DNA of 64,000 bases from Phlebopus portentosus (lineage: Eukaryota; Basidiomycota; Agaricomycetes; Boletales; Boletinellaceae): assembly GCA_037892935.1 (NCBI GenBank), contig JAYXKI010000013.1, positions 1,116,001 through 1,180,000 of the forward strand, given 5' to 3'. Of the stretch, positions 34,092 through 46,124 are shown piece after piece. The position numbers and the translations under genes were made by a program. The notes below the pieces were generated by a model that saw nothing but the letters and a program-made list of their open reading frames with translations, was not told the origin of the DNA and ran no database searches. Every line of letters starts with the position of its first letter. Position 1 is the first letter of the stretch.

Positions 34092-36702
34092 TCAGTAGAG
34101 GTACCTGAACCCTTTCCTTTTCTCCAAAGCTTCATCAAGTGTAATCCCTTCCAGACAAGCGGCATCTTCTATTCGCTTCCAGTTCACATCCTTGAGAGCA
34201 TCCATTTCGTCTTCGTCAAGCTTTTATTCGAGCGTTTGAGCTTGCAGCGCATCACTGTGATTTTGAGTACCATCAGTATCTAAAATAATGTGATACAACG
34301 ATTATTTCCATTACTTACAAAATGCGAGAATCGAGCTCAACGCAAGGGCTGCGATGCTTACCACCATCGACTGGCAATAGACCGGAGCCCAAGAAGTTTT
34401 CCAGATAAAGGAGCCGATACTTGAAAGAAGATGGATCCATGTTCTAATAACAAGCGAAATAAAATCCTCACAAGTTTCCAGCATTACCAAATCCTCCGAC
34501 GATACCGATGGCAGCAGCGCGCTACGCAGGCGGCCGCGGAATTGAATTTGAGACCCAGGCAAATATTTCAGAATGACCTAACGCAAATTGGCCAAGAAGA
34601 CTTTTAGACTTTGAGAGCTAAACAGATGCCGAACTTACCACCACGTCCGGCTGCTAGTAGGAAGAGAGAAAAGTAACGACCTCCGATGAAAAGAGTAGAG
34701 AGGGCGATTATGAATCCTACTACGGTACTCCAGATCATATTGAAGGCATGAAAAAATCGTTCCCCAGTTTTGTCTAGGGAATTCAATTATTGTATATGAG
34801 TATTCAAAACAGACCACTTACCCGCATGGAAGCCGTTGAGGCATCAAATGATGGCAGCAAAAATCCATGGCGGTCTAAGGCGCTGGAATCACAGACACTA
34901 GCAGAGTTATCGTATCGTCAAATCCGAGCGTCTTCGTCAAACTAATGATTGCTTTAGTATATTTATTCCAAAGGAGTTAAAGAATTCATTGACTCACGAG
35001 GGAGAAAAGTTCGTGAAAGCAAGTCCCAGATAGTCACCCAGTGAAATGAGGGAGAAAACAAAGACTTTGACGTCTTCGTTCGCCATTTTCAGGCCAGACC
35101 ACATACTAATAGGCTACAGAATTTCAATATATTTTATTCAGAAAAAAGGTAATACTCACGAATCTTCGGTCAAGTCCTCATCTGCTTCACCGGCATCTTC
35201 AGAAAGGTGGACTTGAGCAAGATGCTTCTCGGCATAGGACATCCAGCATGTGTTCGTTGTCTATACGCACCATTAGATTCGGACGTGAAATCATGATTTC
35301 AACCTGAAAGTATACCAAATTTAGAAAAGCCAATGCAAACTAAGCGTCATGCAATGCATGAAATAGTTTGCGTACTCACAAAGACAATATTCCAATGGCA
35401 ACGCTGATGGCACCCTAATGGGAGGATCAACAGTAGTAGCAAGGAGATAGCAAAATGTGTCATAAGGATACCTCAATAATGAATACGCTTCACTTCCTAT
35501 CAGCTTGTGCACAAATTCGCACGTCACTTTGTTATACATGCATGTACCATCTCCAGCCTCTGATTCCACGTTTTCTTTCCATATTGGAATGCCTGCTGAA
35601 ATAAGCTGAAATGGATAAGGTAGTGTTACAACACTTTAGATAGGAAACTGTGAAAGACAGCATACACTTCCAAATCCATTTGAGCACATTATACCAGCGA
35701 GCGTGAATGAGGTTCGTTGAGCAATTCCTTACAGGCAGATTAATGATTAGTTGCCGAATGAATCTTCGTTAGAGCTTCAGCGCGTGATTACCTTTCGAGT
35801 ATACCAACGTGAGAGAAGATAGATCGCTCCGGGAAAGAATGCGGCCTAAAGAAATACAACCGCAATGACCCCGAGAATCGAGAATGTATCACCTGAATAC
35901 GTTTACGCACTTTGGGCAGGCCAAGAAGTATACGGCAAATTAAAATTCCACCGTAGTTATTCACGATCTATCAATGAGCCACTGTAAGGGGCCCAGGTAC
36001 ATACATGTTCACCTACGCAACTTACACCGATCAATGCACATATTACACCCCAAGCGATGGCGCAAACTCCAGTATACAATGAGGACCTATAAATATGGTG
36101 GAAAACATAATGTTTGAAATCTTCACATAAATACGCGAGAACTTCTTGCTTCTTCATACCTAGAAACTCGATTCAGGATCTAGATGATTTGAAAGGCATG
36201 TCAATACATTTCTCTCATAGAATGAGCTCTTGACCCGCCATATTGAACGGGACCTGTGTCGAAATGTATAGGATGAAAAGAGAAGCCACAGCTGTGTCAT
36301 ACTGGGTGTCTGTGTCCTTGACGCTGAAAATCTAATATGGGCCGTGCGATTCAATACGCTCACCAGAAAGGCCCAAGTCGTGTTCAAGTCCCATTAACCT
36401 TGCTGTTGATATGGAATTTCTCTAATAATGATTGAGAACTGATGCATATAAGCGATAATATAACTTACGACGATGTAGTTCATGATGTACAGAAGTATTA
36501 TAGTGGAAGCGAATCTAAAATCCAGTTTTTGGACCAGACGCTTCTCCTCCATGACTCGTTCCTTTGAGGGCATTACTCCCCGAATCACTTGACCAGTAGT
36601 AGGATTCTCTCGAGGCGACTCCAAGGCATATTCTGCAGCCACGCAGACGTAACGGATTCTTTGTTCTTGTGAAGATTTTTCATAGTCGTGTTGTACACTC
36701 AT
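34092..36702 (-). pseudogene. MFS permease copy A, allantoate-permease-like, disrupted
   Basis: Collinear exon by exon with the intact permease at 37592-40235: start at 36702, then KERVMEEKRLVQKLDFRF, NSISTARLMGLEHDLGL, SLYTGVCAIAWGVICALIG, NNYGGILICRILLGLPK, FFPGAIYLLSRWYTRK, GERFFHAFN and a C-terminus DACLEGITL-like block ending FRYLY. Defects: the exon after RWYTRK lacks one base compared with its intact partner (near 35722), shifting the frame. The next exon (about 35560-35590) is garbled where the intact gene reads NMEGRLGIRGWRW. A second one-base loss near 34221 breaks the C-terminal tail. The NYID motif reads NYIV. It is probably not a functional transporter unless sequencing errors account for the shifts. 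Confidence 0.72.
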
Positions 36703-37591
36703 GGGAGCAAGGAATGAAGGACCAAGATGGAGAATGCACAGGTATACAGTCGTAGACCCTGGGCTGCAAAGACGAAAAAGCACCAAATGACTTTCTAGAT
36801 GGAGTTGCATAGGCACAAGTTTAGAACATTCTCACCCATGACTTGTTAGACCTAAATAGCTCGCTCTTAACCATCGGTAGAACGACGGACAACAAAGCGG
36901 CAAACATTGATATTCAATATTCCAAAGTTGTATATTTTATCCCATGAAAATTTGAGATAAATACAACTTAGCCAGAGGACTCGATTTAGATGCGGATTCT
37001 ATCCATCCATGTCTGAATATACGCGCATCAGAACCCATACGATGAGAAACAAAGACACACCAGGATAAAATATCATTGTCATTTCTCCTCTTATTCTTCA
37101 CTTCACTCTTATGGAAGCCAGTTCTCTGTCGGTGATATAGCTGCAAAGGAGAAAGTAACGATCCATGAGCTATGATGCCTAGTTCGCGCACAGAGCGACT
37201 GCAATCGAGAATTGCGCGAATTGAGTGGACGATATGGCAGAGCATGGTGGATATCACTGGATAAAGTTGACTATAGCTCGTCATTTCAATTTTCACGCGA
37301 TGAACCACTAAAGTCACGTGAGATTTAAGCTTAATATGGAAAATCCGCATCACGTCACCTCAACGCGTTACTTTTGAGTCGGAGTTGCAACTGTCATTAC
37401 ATAACTCTTGTATTGCTAGTGTGTTCCTTTTGTTTGTTAAGACGCGGCTAGTCGCGCTAATTTCCAAAATCCCTTACATCGGACTCCACCATTTTGCAGC
37501 AATATATAACGTGATCAACAGTAAACTTAAATTGAAGTGTGTACATATCAGTTTCTTTCTGACTGATGGACAAGAATTATATGTGTTGAGC
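36703..37591. other. spacer between MFS copies A and B
   Basis: About 890 bases holding the former promoter of copy A and the 3' flank of copy B. No coding motif. Confidence 0.4.
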
Positions 37592-40235
37592 TCAATACAA
37601 ATACCTAAATCCTTTCCTCCTTTCCATAGCTTCTTTGAGCGATATGCCTTCCAACCGAGCAGCATCTTCAACACGTTTGTGGTTTGCATCTTTCAGAACA
37701 CTATCGGCGTCTTCATCAAGCTTCTTGTTCATACGCTTTAGAATGCACCGCATTACTAGTTACACATGCCTTCGTCAGCAGATACCTTAGTCAATCATAC
37801 TATGTACACATACCAAGTGCAAGGAGCGTGCTGAATGAGAGCGATGCGATCCCGATTGACATTGATTGATGGTATTGTGGTCCCCATTTCGCTCTCCATG
37901 CATACGATCCGATTCTAAAAAAGACGGCGTTAGAATGAGGCAATACATAGATCAGCGCAGAAATGTCACTCACAGATTTCCCGTATTTCCTATTCCGTTG
38001 ACCAGCCCAATGGCTGCGGCACGTTTCGCTGGAGGGCGAGATATTGTATTAGAGACCCATACGAGCGTCAGTGCGAAGCCTAACGGAATCAATTCGACAA
38101 GTAAGGTATCTTGATTCTCCTTTCTCCAAAAGAGCATGAATATACCTGCATGACCACTTGCTAGCAAAAACAAAGCCACATATCGACCACCAACGGAGAA
38201 AGTTGACAAGGCAATAATGTAGCCGAAAATAACACCCCACCACGAGAAGCAGGTATGGAAGAATCGCTCTCCAGTCTTATCTTTGAAAACCGGAGCTTTA
38301 GCATCGTGATTTTGGGGTTCGCTATAGGAACACACCGGCGTGGAGTGCACTGACACAACACACTATCGCAGCCCATACCCACGGCGGTCTAACCAAAGTG
38401 CAGGGATCTCAGCATCCGTTAGAGCGATACAATGAAAGCCATGTACGCAGCAAGAAGCAGGGTGATTGTTGTATTATAACCGAGGGTCGACGTCAAGCTT
38501 CAAATGACATTCAAATACTTGCTTCTCAAACATCTTATTGATACTCACGTTGGAAAGAAGTTGGCAAAGGAAAGTCCTAACAACATGCTCAGTTCCATGA
38601 TCGCAAAGATCAGAACTCTGACGTCTGTTAATGCCATTTTCAAGCCTCGTAGCATGCTAGAGTGCAATTCGAAATCTCAAAACGTTAGACTCCAAGATAC
38701 ACAAATACTCACGAATCCTGAGCAAGATCTTCATCCGCTTCTCCTGTATCTTCTGCAAGGCGAGCTTGTGCTAGCTGACGCTCAGCTGGTGACATCCATC
38801 TTGTGTTGTTCGGCTAAAGTATGGTCAGGAGGCTTTCACAGACAAGGCGACGATGACTCACCAAATCCGGGAGCGACCATCTATAAAATGAATCAAATTA
38901 AGACCATTGTAGCTTCTGCCAATTTCTTCGTTACTCACAAAGATAACAATCCAACGGTTACAGTTATGGCTCCCTGGGGAACATTCATCAGGAATGACGG
39001 GATCAAAACACTGGATCGGCACTACCTCAATGAAGAACAGCCTTCATTTACATACATGCAGCAGATGAATGAACGAAGCAACCCTCAGGAAGACAAATCA
39101 CTCACCACCTCCATCCTCTAATCCCTAGTCTTCCTTCCATGTTTGATAAGATTCCGGCTGCCATCAACTGTAAAGTATTACTCGCAGTTACAAACTTCGG
39201 GTGAAAATAAAATGGTTCATAAAAATTTACATACACTACCGAATGCACTAGAGCACATCATACCCGAAAACAGGATCGAAGTCCGAAATGCCAATTCCTT
39301 AAGTGATGAGCGATTCTCAGCTGAGATCCAGGGGTTCAGTGAAATCATTTTCTATCCTTACCTTTCTTGTGTACCATCGCGAGAGAAGATATACAGTACC
39401 AGGATAGAACGCGGCCTGAAAGTCGACATTGGAAAAGATCCCGAATATGGCACTATGAACGTACCTCCGGTATTCCGAGGCAAAAGCGACACATCACAAT
39501 TCCCGCATAGCTCCGCGTAATCTGATCGACTCCAAAATTAGCAATATGCTTAGCAGACTCGTGACGACTAACTCCGGTTAGTGCACTTGTAAGTCCCCAA
39601 GCAATAACGCAAAGTCCTATGTAGAACGAGGGTCTGCAAATGTATAAGATAGAATATTTGCAGCAGCAGATTTTTGCGCACCTCGACACTCGGTTCAAGA
39701 GCTATCAGGCGAATATGGTCAAAGTTAGGTATTAACTGCTAAAAAATAAGCTTTTTACCATATTGGAAGGAATCTGGCATGTGCAATATGAAGCATAGAG
39801 AATAGCCACAGCAGTATCATACTGAACATCTGGAAGATGGCTCGCGTAAGAGGAGCTCGATAAAGAGAAAGCCGGTGTTTTACCAGTTAGGCCCACATCT
39901 TTCTCAAGACCCTTCAGTCGAGCTGTTGTGATGGCACTCCTCTGTATTGTACAGGGACGAAACTGAGTCATTGCAACCTCTCCATGCCAAATACTCACGT
40001 CAATGTAGTTCATTATATATATAAGAACGATAGTTGGGATGAATCGCATGTCCAACCTGCGCAACAGGTGCTTCTCTGCGATGGCGCGAGCATTTGAAGA
40101 GGTGCAAGGCGAGGCTCCGTCATCGACGCCTTTCTCCTCGGAGTTGACTGATCCACGGCGATCTTCCGTGCATTCGAAGATTTCGTAGACGCTCTGCTGA
40201 GCAGTATCCTTCTCGCCGGTGAGTTTAGTATTCAT
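37592..40235 (-). CDS. MFS anion:cation symporter, allantoate-permease (Dal5/Tna1-like) family
   Basis: Probable 12-helix plasma-membrane major-facilitator permease for small organic anions such as nicotinate, allantoate or related acids. The start is the ATG at 40235. The cytosolic N-terminus leads into EKHLLRRLDMRF and helix 1 (PTIVLIYIMNYID). Small exons follow: RSAITTARLKGLEKDVGL, VQYDTAVAILYASY, a 20-nt exon LLNRVSR, SFYIGLCVIAWGLTSALTG, FYPGTVYLLSRWYTRK, NMEGRLGIRGWRW joined to LFFIEGAITVTVGLL, WSLPDL, NNTRWMSPAERQLAQARLAE, LRGLKMALTDVRVLIFAIME, and later PPWVWAAIVCCVSAL. DKTGERFFHTCFSWWG, RPPAKRAAAIGLVNGIGN and RIGSYAWRAKWGP follow. It ends LEGISLKEAMERRKGFRYLY. All splice sites I checked are GT..AG and keep frame. 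This is the only intact member of a three-copy array. Confidence 0.85.
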
Positions 40236-41228
40236 GATGGCGGAAGGTGGAACAACATGAGCAAGTCGGTTGTGGAAATAAGCTCCAGCAGCTTCACCCC
40301 AGACTAGTGATCACGGAAAAGCGCAATAGCTGAGCCCGTTATGCAGGACAGAAGCACATCGGTTGTTGTCTCATGACCTGCATTTGTGCACCTGTGATAT
40401 GCGACTGTCGAATTCTTCTATCATACAGGCTCCATTTCCGCTTAGCGGGGAGATAGTTGAACCAATAGTTTCGAAGCAACATCGGGTCAGGTGCTAGTGT
40501 GCAGAAGGGAGCCGGAGATTAGGAGGGAGATGTTACTCGCAGTTTTTGTGTTGAAAAGCCAAATCATGCATTTGCCAACCGCAGACGGAAAGAACCAGCT
40601 TTGGGCCTTGCAGGGTGGAGGACGACAGAACGAAGACTGACTGACTGAGCGGGACGTTATAATTCAAGTCGACAATACCGTAGCCTCGAATATTCATCCA
40701 GAAGAAGAAATAAAGTACGAGCAGAAATGCGATTTGAAAGTGAGTGTTGCAGTCCTAGTCCTTCGCCTAGCGTTGGCGTGACCTCGAGGGAGAGACAAGA
40801 ACAACGCCGGACTGAGGGTATTTAGTAATTATTACGTAATTAACCTGTTTTCACATGGCATGGAACCTCTTTTACTTTACTTTACTCCATCTTATTCCAA
40901 CCAACTCTCCGTCACCCAGAACTGCGACATCCAACTACCTGCTAGAAATGCAACAATAGGTGTAATCAACTCGGCCGAAAACACCAGAGAGGCAGCTCGA
41001 GAACTAGATATTTTATTCACTCAAACAGCGTTTGTCTCACCACTTTGCTGTGTGCTCGCCATACAAGCCGGAATTGCTGTACGGCCTGGCGCATTTTAAA
41101 TCATAGTACTGCCAGGCCAGTGTACGACGTGTAGCACTGAAACTATAGCGGGGAATCGATAGGTGAGCCCGGTGCCTCTGTATCTCAACCTATCCTCATC
41201 AAGAAAGGTAGCAGACGATCTACAGCCC
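40236..41228. promoter_or_regulatory. divergent promoter, MFS-B / lipase
   Basis: Nearly 1 kb between two divergent genes. An 80-codon plus-strand frame (40860-41099) has no motif. The lipase frame extends upstream of its ATG to a GTG at 41163 without adding a recognisable domain. No TATA box stands out. Confidence 0.4.
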
Positions 41229-42789
41229 ATGGCACGTCTCCCCCTGCTTGGGAGGCTTTACTATCGCGAATATGTCGCCGTGACTGTCGGCTTTCTCGTT
41301 CTCTTCTTCGAGGGTATCCTCCGATTCGTTATATTGTTCTTACCTAATCCAATCATCTGGTGGTTCCGCGAGCAAACACGTCGGCTCTTCAAAGCGTTCA
41401 TGCACATAGATGGACCATTCAGTCATTCGATGTTCAGTACCGGCGTCTCCAGCGAAGAAGCACATAGGGCACATTCAATCCGTGTCGCTGTAGAATTCGG
41501 GGACTTGTGTAAAGTATATGGGTATGAGTGGGAAGAGCACATTGTTCATACGAAGGACGGTTTTTTGCTTGCTTTGCATCGGATACCTCGTGCCCGTGGT
41601 GAAGTGTACGGCGACAAAGCCAAAAAGCCGGTCGTGTATCTCCATCACGGGCTACTTATGTGCTCAGATGTCTTCCTATGCACGACTCGCGCATCACGCG
41701 CGTTGCCTCTCGTTCTCGCCGAAGCAGGGTACGATGTCTGGCTGGGCAACAACCGGGGGAACAAATATTCTCGCAAGCACATGTCTCTTTCACCTCACAG
41801 TCTCTCCTTCTGGAACTTCGGGATGGACGAATATGCGCTGTACGACATTCCTGATAGCATTGGTTATATCCTCGAAACAACAGGAGAGTCCAGTTTGAGC
41901 TATGTTGGATTCAGTCAGGGAACCGCTCAGGCGTTCGCAGCACTGAGTATCAATCCGGCACTGAATAAGAAAGTCAATGTATTTGTTGCGCTTGCACCTG
42001 CGATAAGTCCTTCCGGTTTGTCTGCACCGCTTGTGGACGGACTCATGAAAGCTTCGTATGTCGGCTCTTTTCGTGCATTGTATTTCAAGTGGCTCACAAA
42101 TCGTCCCTATTAGTCCTGCCTTGATGTACCTCTTTTTTGGCCGTCGCTCCATCCTCGAAAGCACGACAACCTGGCAATCTATCCTCTATCCTCCAATCTT
42201 CACGGCCATCATCTCACGCTCACTCTCTTTCCTGTTCGCTTGGTCCTCTGCTCGCATAACGACCACGCAGAAGATTGCCGCATACGCCCATCTCTACTCG
42301 ACTACATCTACCAAAGCTGTCGTTCACTGGTTCCAGATTATGCGAAATGCGGAGTTCACCATGTATGATGATGACGTTCGAAGCGGACTCTCCCCATTGG
42401 TGTTCAAAGCAGGAGATAGGGGCAAAGCGAGATTTTATTATCGCCCTGCACGTTTCCCGACACGGAACATCAAAACTCCTACGGTGCTATTGTATGGAAC
42501 GCGAGATTCGTTGGTGGACATCGATGTGATGAGGAGCCAACTCCCGGGGCACGCCAAAGCTATACCTCTGGATGGCTACGAGCATCTAGATATCCTTTGG
42601 GGGGAGCACATTCATCGGGAGGTTATTCCGCACGTACTCAGAGCCCTCAGAGACAATGCGAGGATCCCGGAACCGATTATCAACGTGAAAGCTGAGCCTG
42701 GCACGGCAAAAGTGAATGGGTACGGAAGTGGAAGTGAAAATGGACACACCGGGGCTACTATTGATATCGATGACCTTGCAGACATTTGA
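41229..42789 (+). CDS. steryl-ester-hydrolase-like AB-hydrolase lipase
   Basis: Two exons (41229-42055, 42114-42789) give 501 codons (500 aa). It resembles the yeast Tgl1/Yeh family: membrane-anchored acid-lipase-type hydrolases acting on steryl esters and triglycerides at lipid droplets or the plasma membrane. An N-terminal hydrophobic segment (VAVTVGFLVLFFEGILRFVI, residues about 17-36) anchors the protein. The AB-hydrolase lipase lead motif is YGYEWEEHIVHTKDGFLL. The oxyanion loop is LHHGLLMCSD. The nucleophile is Ser229 in GFSQG. The Asp is in YGTRDSLVD and the His in GYEHLDILWG. The Asn-rich WLGNNRGNKYS stretch is typical of acid lipases. The tail is Gly/Asp-rich and polar. It is convergent with the LPMO gene. 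Confidence 0.9.
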
Positions 42790-43210
42790 TGGACATATTC
42801 ATATTGCATGACTTATTCTTATTTTTTTTGTTTGTTCGGATACCCCCAATCAGCATAACGTAAGATGCGGACACATCACATATAGGCATTAGAATACAAC
42901 GGCAGATACTATAGCTATACTTTTTTGAAATTTACTAGAGCTGTTCTCAAGAGGACCCGTGAAATTCCCTCAGTCGATATAAGCGAGGCGATCCTGACCG
43001 GCGCAGAGTATGTCAAATGGCATTTTATTCCGCATCAATATTAAATCGTATGAGAAAGATATGGCCTTTGGCCAAGACAAAGGAGCGCAAATACACCATA
43101 AAAAGCATAAGAAATTTGTAGCCAAAGCCCAAGTGGTCACTCTAAACAGCCGACGGCTTCGGAAGAGAATATCATCCATCCTAGGCCCAGTCGTCGCGAG
43201 TCATTGTGAT
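42790..43210. other. convergent 3' spacer, lipase / LPMO
   Basis: About 420 bases between two converging genes, with the two 3' untranslated regions. A T-rich run (ttattttttttg) at about 42820 may aid 3'-end formation. No gene. Confidence 0.4.
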
Positions 43211-44701
43211 TTAGAGACATTGCGAATAGTAGGGATTGATAACCGTGCACGTAAATGGTGAAGCACTGAACGGGAATAATGAGAAATTTCGCAGGGAAAT
43301 CAAAGTTGCAAACGTACCAAGTCGTAGCGCCAGCGAAGCCTTGGCCGCCGCACTGGGCGTACTGAGCTGCTCCGGCAGTCGTTCCGGCGGTCGAAGACGG
43401 CGCCGCAGATGAGACCACAGAGGTACTGGGAAGAGGTGCAGACGACGACGGAAGAGGCGCAGATGATGAGGGAGCGGGTGCGGGAGTTCCACTTCGAGCA
43501 CCTGCATATAGAGCAGGTCCAGGGATGACGTAGGTTGTCTGTGCCTGCGCTGCGTTGCTGTAGACATCGATGTTTACTGAGATGCAGATTAACTTAATAG
43601 TCTCGAATACAAGGATAGAGGTTGAAATGTTCTTACCACCGGGATCAGTGTTGCTGTATGCACCAGGGAACGTAACCTGCGAATTGCGAAGAAATACATA
43701 AGGATTAGATTTGGAAAAGAAAAGAGAAGCTACTGACGAGCTCAGCAGCAGTCGGTTCGAGGCTTCCACCATTTGTGATCTCGATCTGGGCACACCTGAT
43801 TGAATAGATCTAGTGAGTCTCGCTTCAGAGCAACAACGGGGGAGCGTCTCACTCAGGGTAGAATTGCTAATAGTAAGACAATCTCGGAGTTAGAGATATA
43901 AAAATCACAAAGACTTCGGAACAGGACTTACAGCTGGCATGGAGTGCAGAGCAATTGTTTCGAATCGGATGAGATAGTTTCCAGACGGAACACTGGCCGG
44001 GATTGTCGTCGTCCACGAACTGTTTTGCTGGATCATTTTGCCTGAGGCCCATTCGCCGTCGTAGACAGTGCCAGAAAGAAGACCAGCTTCGTCGATTTTG
44101 AACTAGCAGGACATTATCACCGACTACACAGAGTACAGTATGACGAGTACGCATACCCAAGAAAGAGATTTGGAGTCGACTCCAGTACAAGTTGAACCTG
44201 GACAGCTTGCGAGGTAAGTTAGCATCGGACCAATGGCATGAGGCCAGACTAGGATTCCTTATCAGATATACAATTTTAGCGATATGGAATTGATGCAAAC
44301 CTTGATTCCAGTATGCAGTGATGGCGGTACCAGCCGGAACGGTAGCAGTAAGCTGCAAAGCTCCGGAAGAGCCATCGTCATTGCATGAGATAGTTGAGTC
44401 TGTAGCGTCGGTAATAGGGTTGCTAAGTCATTCGCGTTAGTGACTGGTTCTTAGGATGGGAGTGCACATGAAGCTTACTAGGTGGCCCAGGGCCTTTGAA
44501 TAGTCGTCTGGCCGGTGGGGCTTGAGGTTGGCGGACCATGGTTAGTAAGGAAGACCCGAAAAGGTGAGTTCGAGGAAAGCACCTATTGTATGGCGCCCAG
44601 CCAAAGTACCATTTTTCAGCCCATGAATATTCGAGCACACCACCGTGCGCTGCCACCTGGGTTACACCAACCGCAGAAAGAAGAGCAAGAGTACAGAACA
44701 T
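43211..44701 (-). CDS. AA9 lytic polysaccharide monooxygenase with C-terminal CBM1
   Basis: Ten exons (44701-44583, 44520-44479, 44422-44301, 44248-44157, 44102-43932, 43866-43853, 43795-43738, 43676-43637, 43576-43318, 43265-43211) sum to 324 codons (323 aa). It is a secreted copper enzyme that oxidatively cleaves cellulose or hemicellulose. Residues 1-18 are a signal peptide, leaving His19 (AHGGV) as the N-terminal histidine-brace residue. The second copper His is in VWPHAIGPM and the axial Tyr in QFYPECAQI, encoded partly by a 14-nt microexon. SPTGQTTIQRPWATYNPI is diagnostic for AA9. A Ser/Thr/Pro/Ala linker leads to a CBM1 (QCGGQGFAGATTCASP through NPYYSQCL) whose last exon is separated by an intron inside the module. 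A TATAAAAG box lies about 60 bases upstream. Confidence 0.95.
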
Positions 44702-44758
44702 TGCTTTCGTTCGTCGGGTTCAAGACAACTGCCCCTCAATAGTGCACAGACGTGTGTC

Positions 44759-44766
44759 TTTTATAC
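44759..44766 (-). promoter_or_regulatory. TATA box of the AA9 gene
   Basis: TATAAAAG on the minus strand, about 58 bases before the ATG at 44701, consistent with a regulated, highly expressed secreted enzyme. Confidence 0.55.
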
Positions 44767-46124
44767 CGTCACAGGTATCTGTCTTTTGCATGGACCTAAA
44801 CGATGCCGATGCCGAAACCAATGAGCGAGGTCGTGAAGAATAGCGAACACCATGGCAGTTCGGCCATGGTACAGGAATAGTATATGCTGACGGGCAGGCA
44901 CGGACACGATGTTGGTGGACAATGATGAACCCGTGAGCAATCCTTTCTGCCACAGTCAACGCATGGACAAGAGCGAGGACGTCGGAAAAATATGCATTCG
45001 GTGGACGAGAAATCTTCGGCTTTTCCGACAACATTAGAGACGCAGTGCCCAGATCAAGACTAGAGCTCCGGAGTTTTGCTTCATGAATGTATGCCATCGA
45101 AGCCGACGAGATGCCTCGTTTTCTAGTAAGGATACCATTCTGATGAACCGGCAGAGCAAAACAAGCGGGTCAGTACCAGTCCTGGCCGCAAAGTCTCTAA
45201 TCTGAAGCATACAAAACACATTGGTTGCAAACAAATTACTGCAAGACAAGTCATCCAGTTTCTAAACATAGAACGGATGAGAGGCGCCAGCGCGATGTCT
45301 TCGGTTTGTTGGAGGAACATCGGTCTAAGAAAAGGCTGAACTTCGGCGATAGCCCCAGTCATCCCGTAGTTTCCCACGCGGTACGCGAGTCGCATGCCAG
45401 AACCGAGTCAACCGAGACTGCTTTCATTATGCCGTCTAGATTTCGCGATTTGCTGTCGTCTCTGCTGTGTCGATTTCCTAAGCCATACAATGCCGAACAG
45501 TATCGACATTAATGATGTGCTTCTAAGAATAGCCTTTAAGGTACCCGATGTTGGTCCAACATGAGAAAACGTGGTTCCCCAGTGTCAATGCGTCCGTTGA
45601 CAATTCAATTCATGAAAGTTTAGGCATGTGCCTGGTCTGGAATATCGCCCCTTCAATACGGTCAAGCAGTTCAACCAAGCCGGTTCGTCGGACAAGAGTT
45701 GCAAGGGAAAAGACGCGGTCGGAAGATATAACTTTCTAGGAGAAATCGGACATGAATCTCGCATCCCATGACATACAGTACAAAGAATGGACTCTGACCG
45801 GCAAAGAGAAGGAAGTTGGGCTTCATTGCATTACGGAACTCCTCTATCATCATCCATTCTGGATTCATGTCATGTTGAACGCAACGCCCCGGACTTCAAT
45901 GGCGTTTTCCACGGTTCCACTGATTGCACCAAGCCCAACTGCCTCGAGAGATTGTTAGAAATGGATACGGCGCTGATCACTGTAGCCTGGAAGAATAGGA
46001 AAGACAAAGCAAAATGGGAGAACACGCCTTCGGCTCCCGGCCTGGTCACCATTATCGAACTTTCCGGTTCTCCCACAAACCTTCATATTCAAATTGTACA
46101 GAGCGAAGAGAAAATCGTACGCAG
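44767..46124. other. gene-free region between AA9 gene and MFS copy C
   Basis: About 1.36 kb holding the AA9 upstream region and the 3' flank of the third MFS copy. Several 70-110 codon frames occur on both strands but none has a motif, a signal peptide or credible splice sites. Confidence 0.4.
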
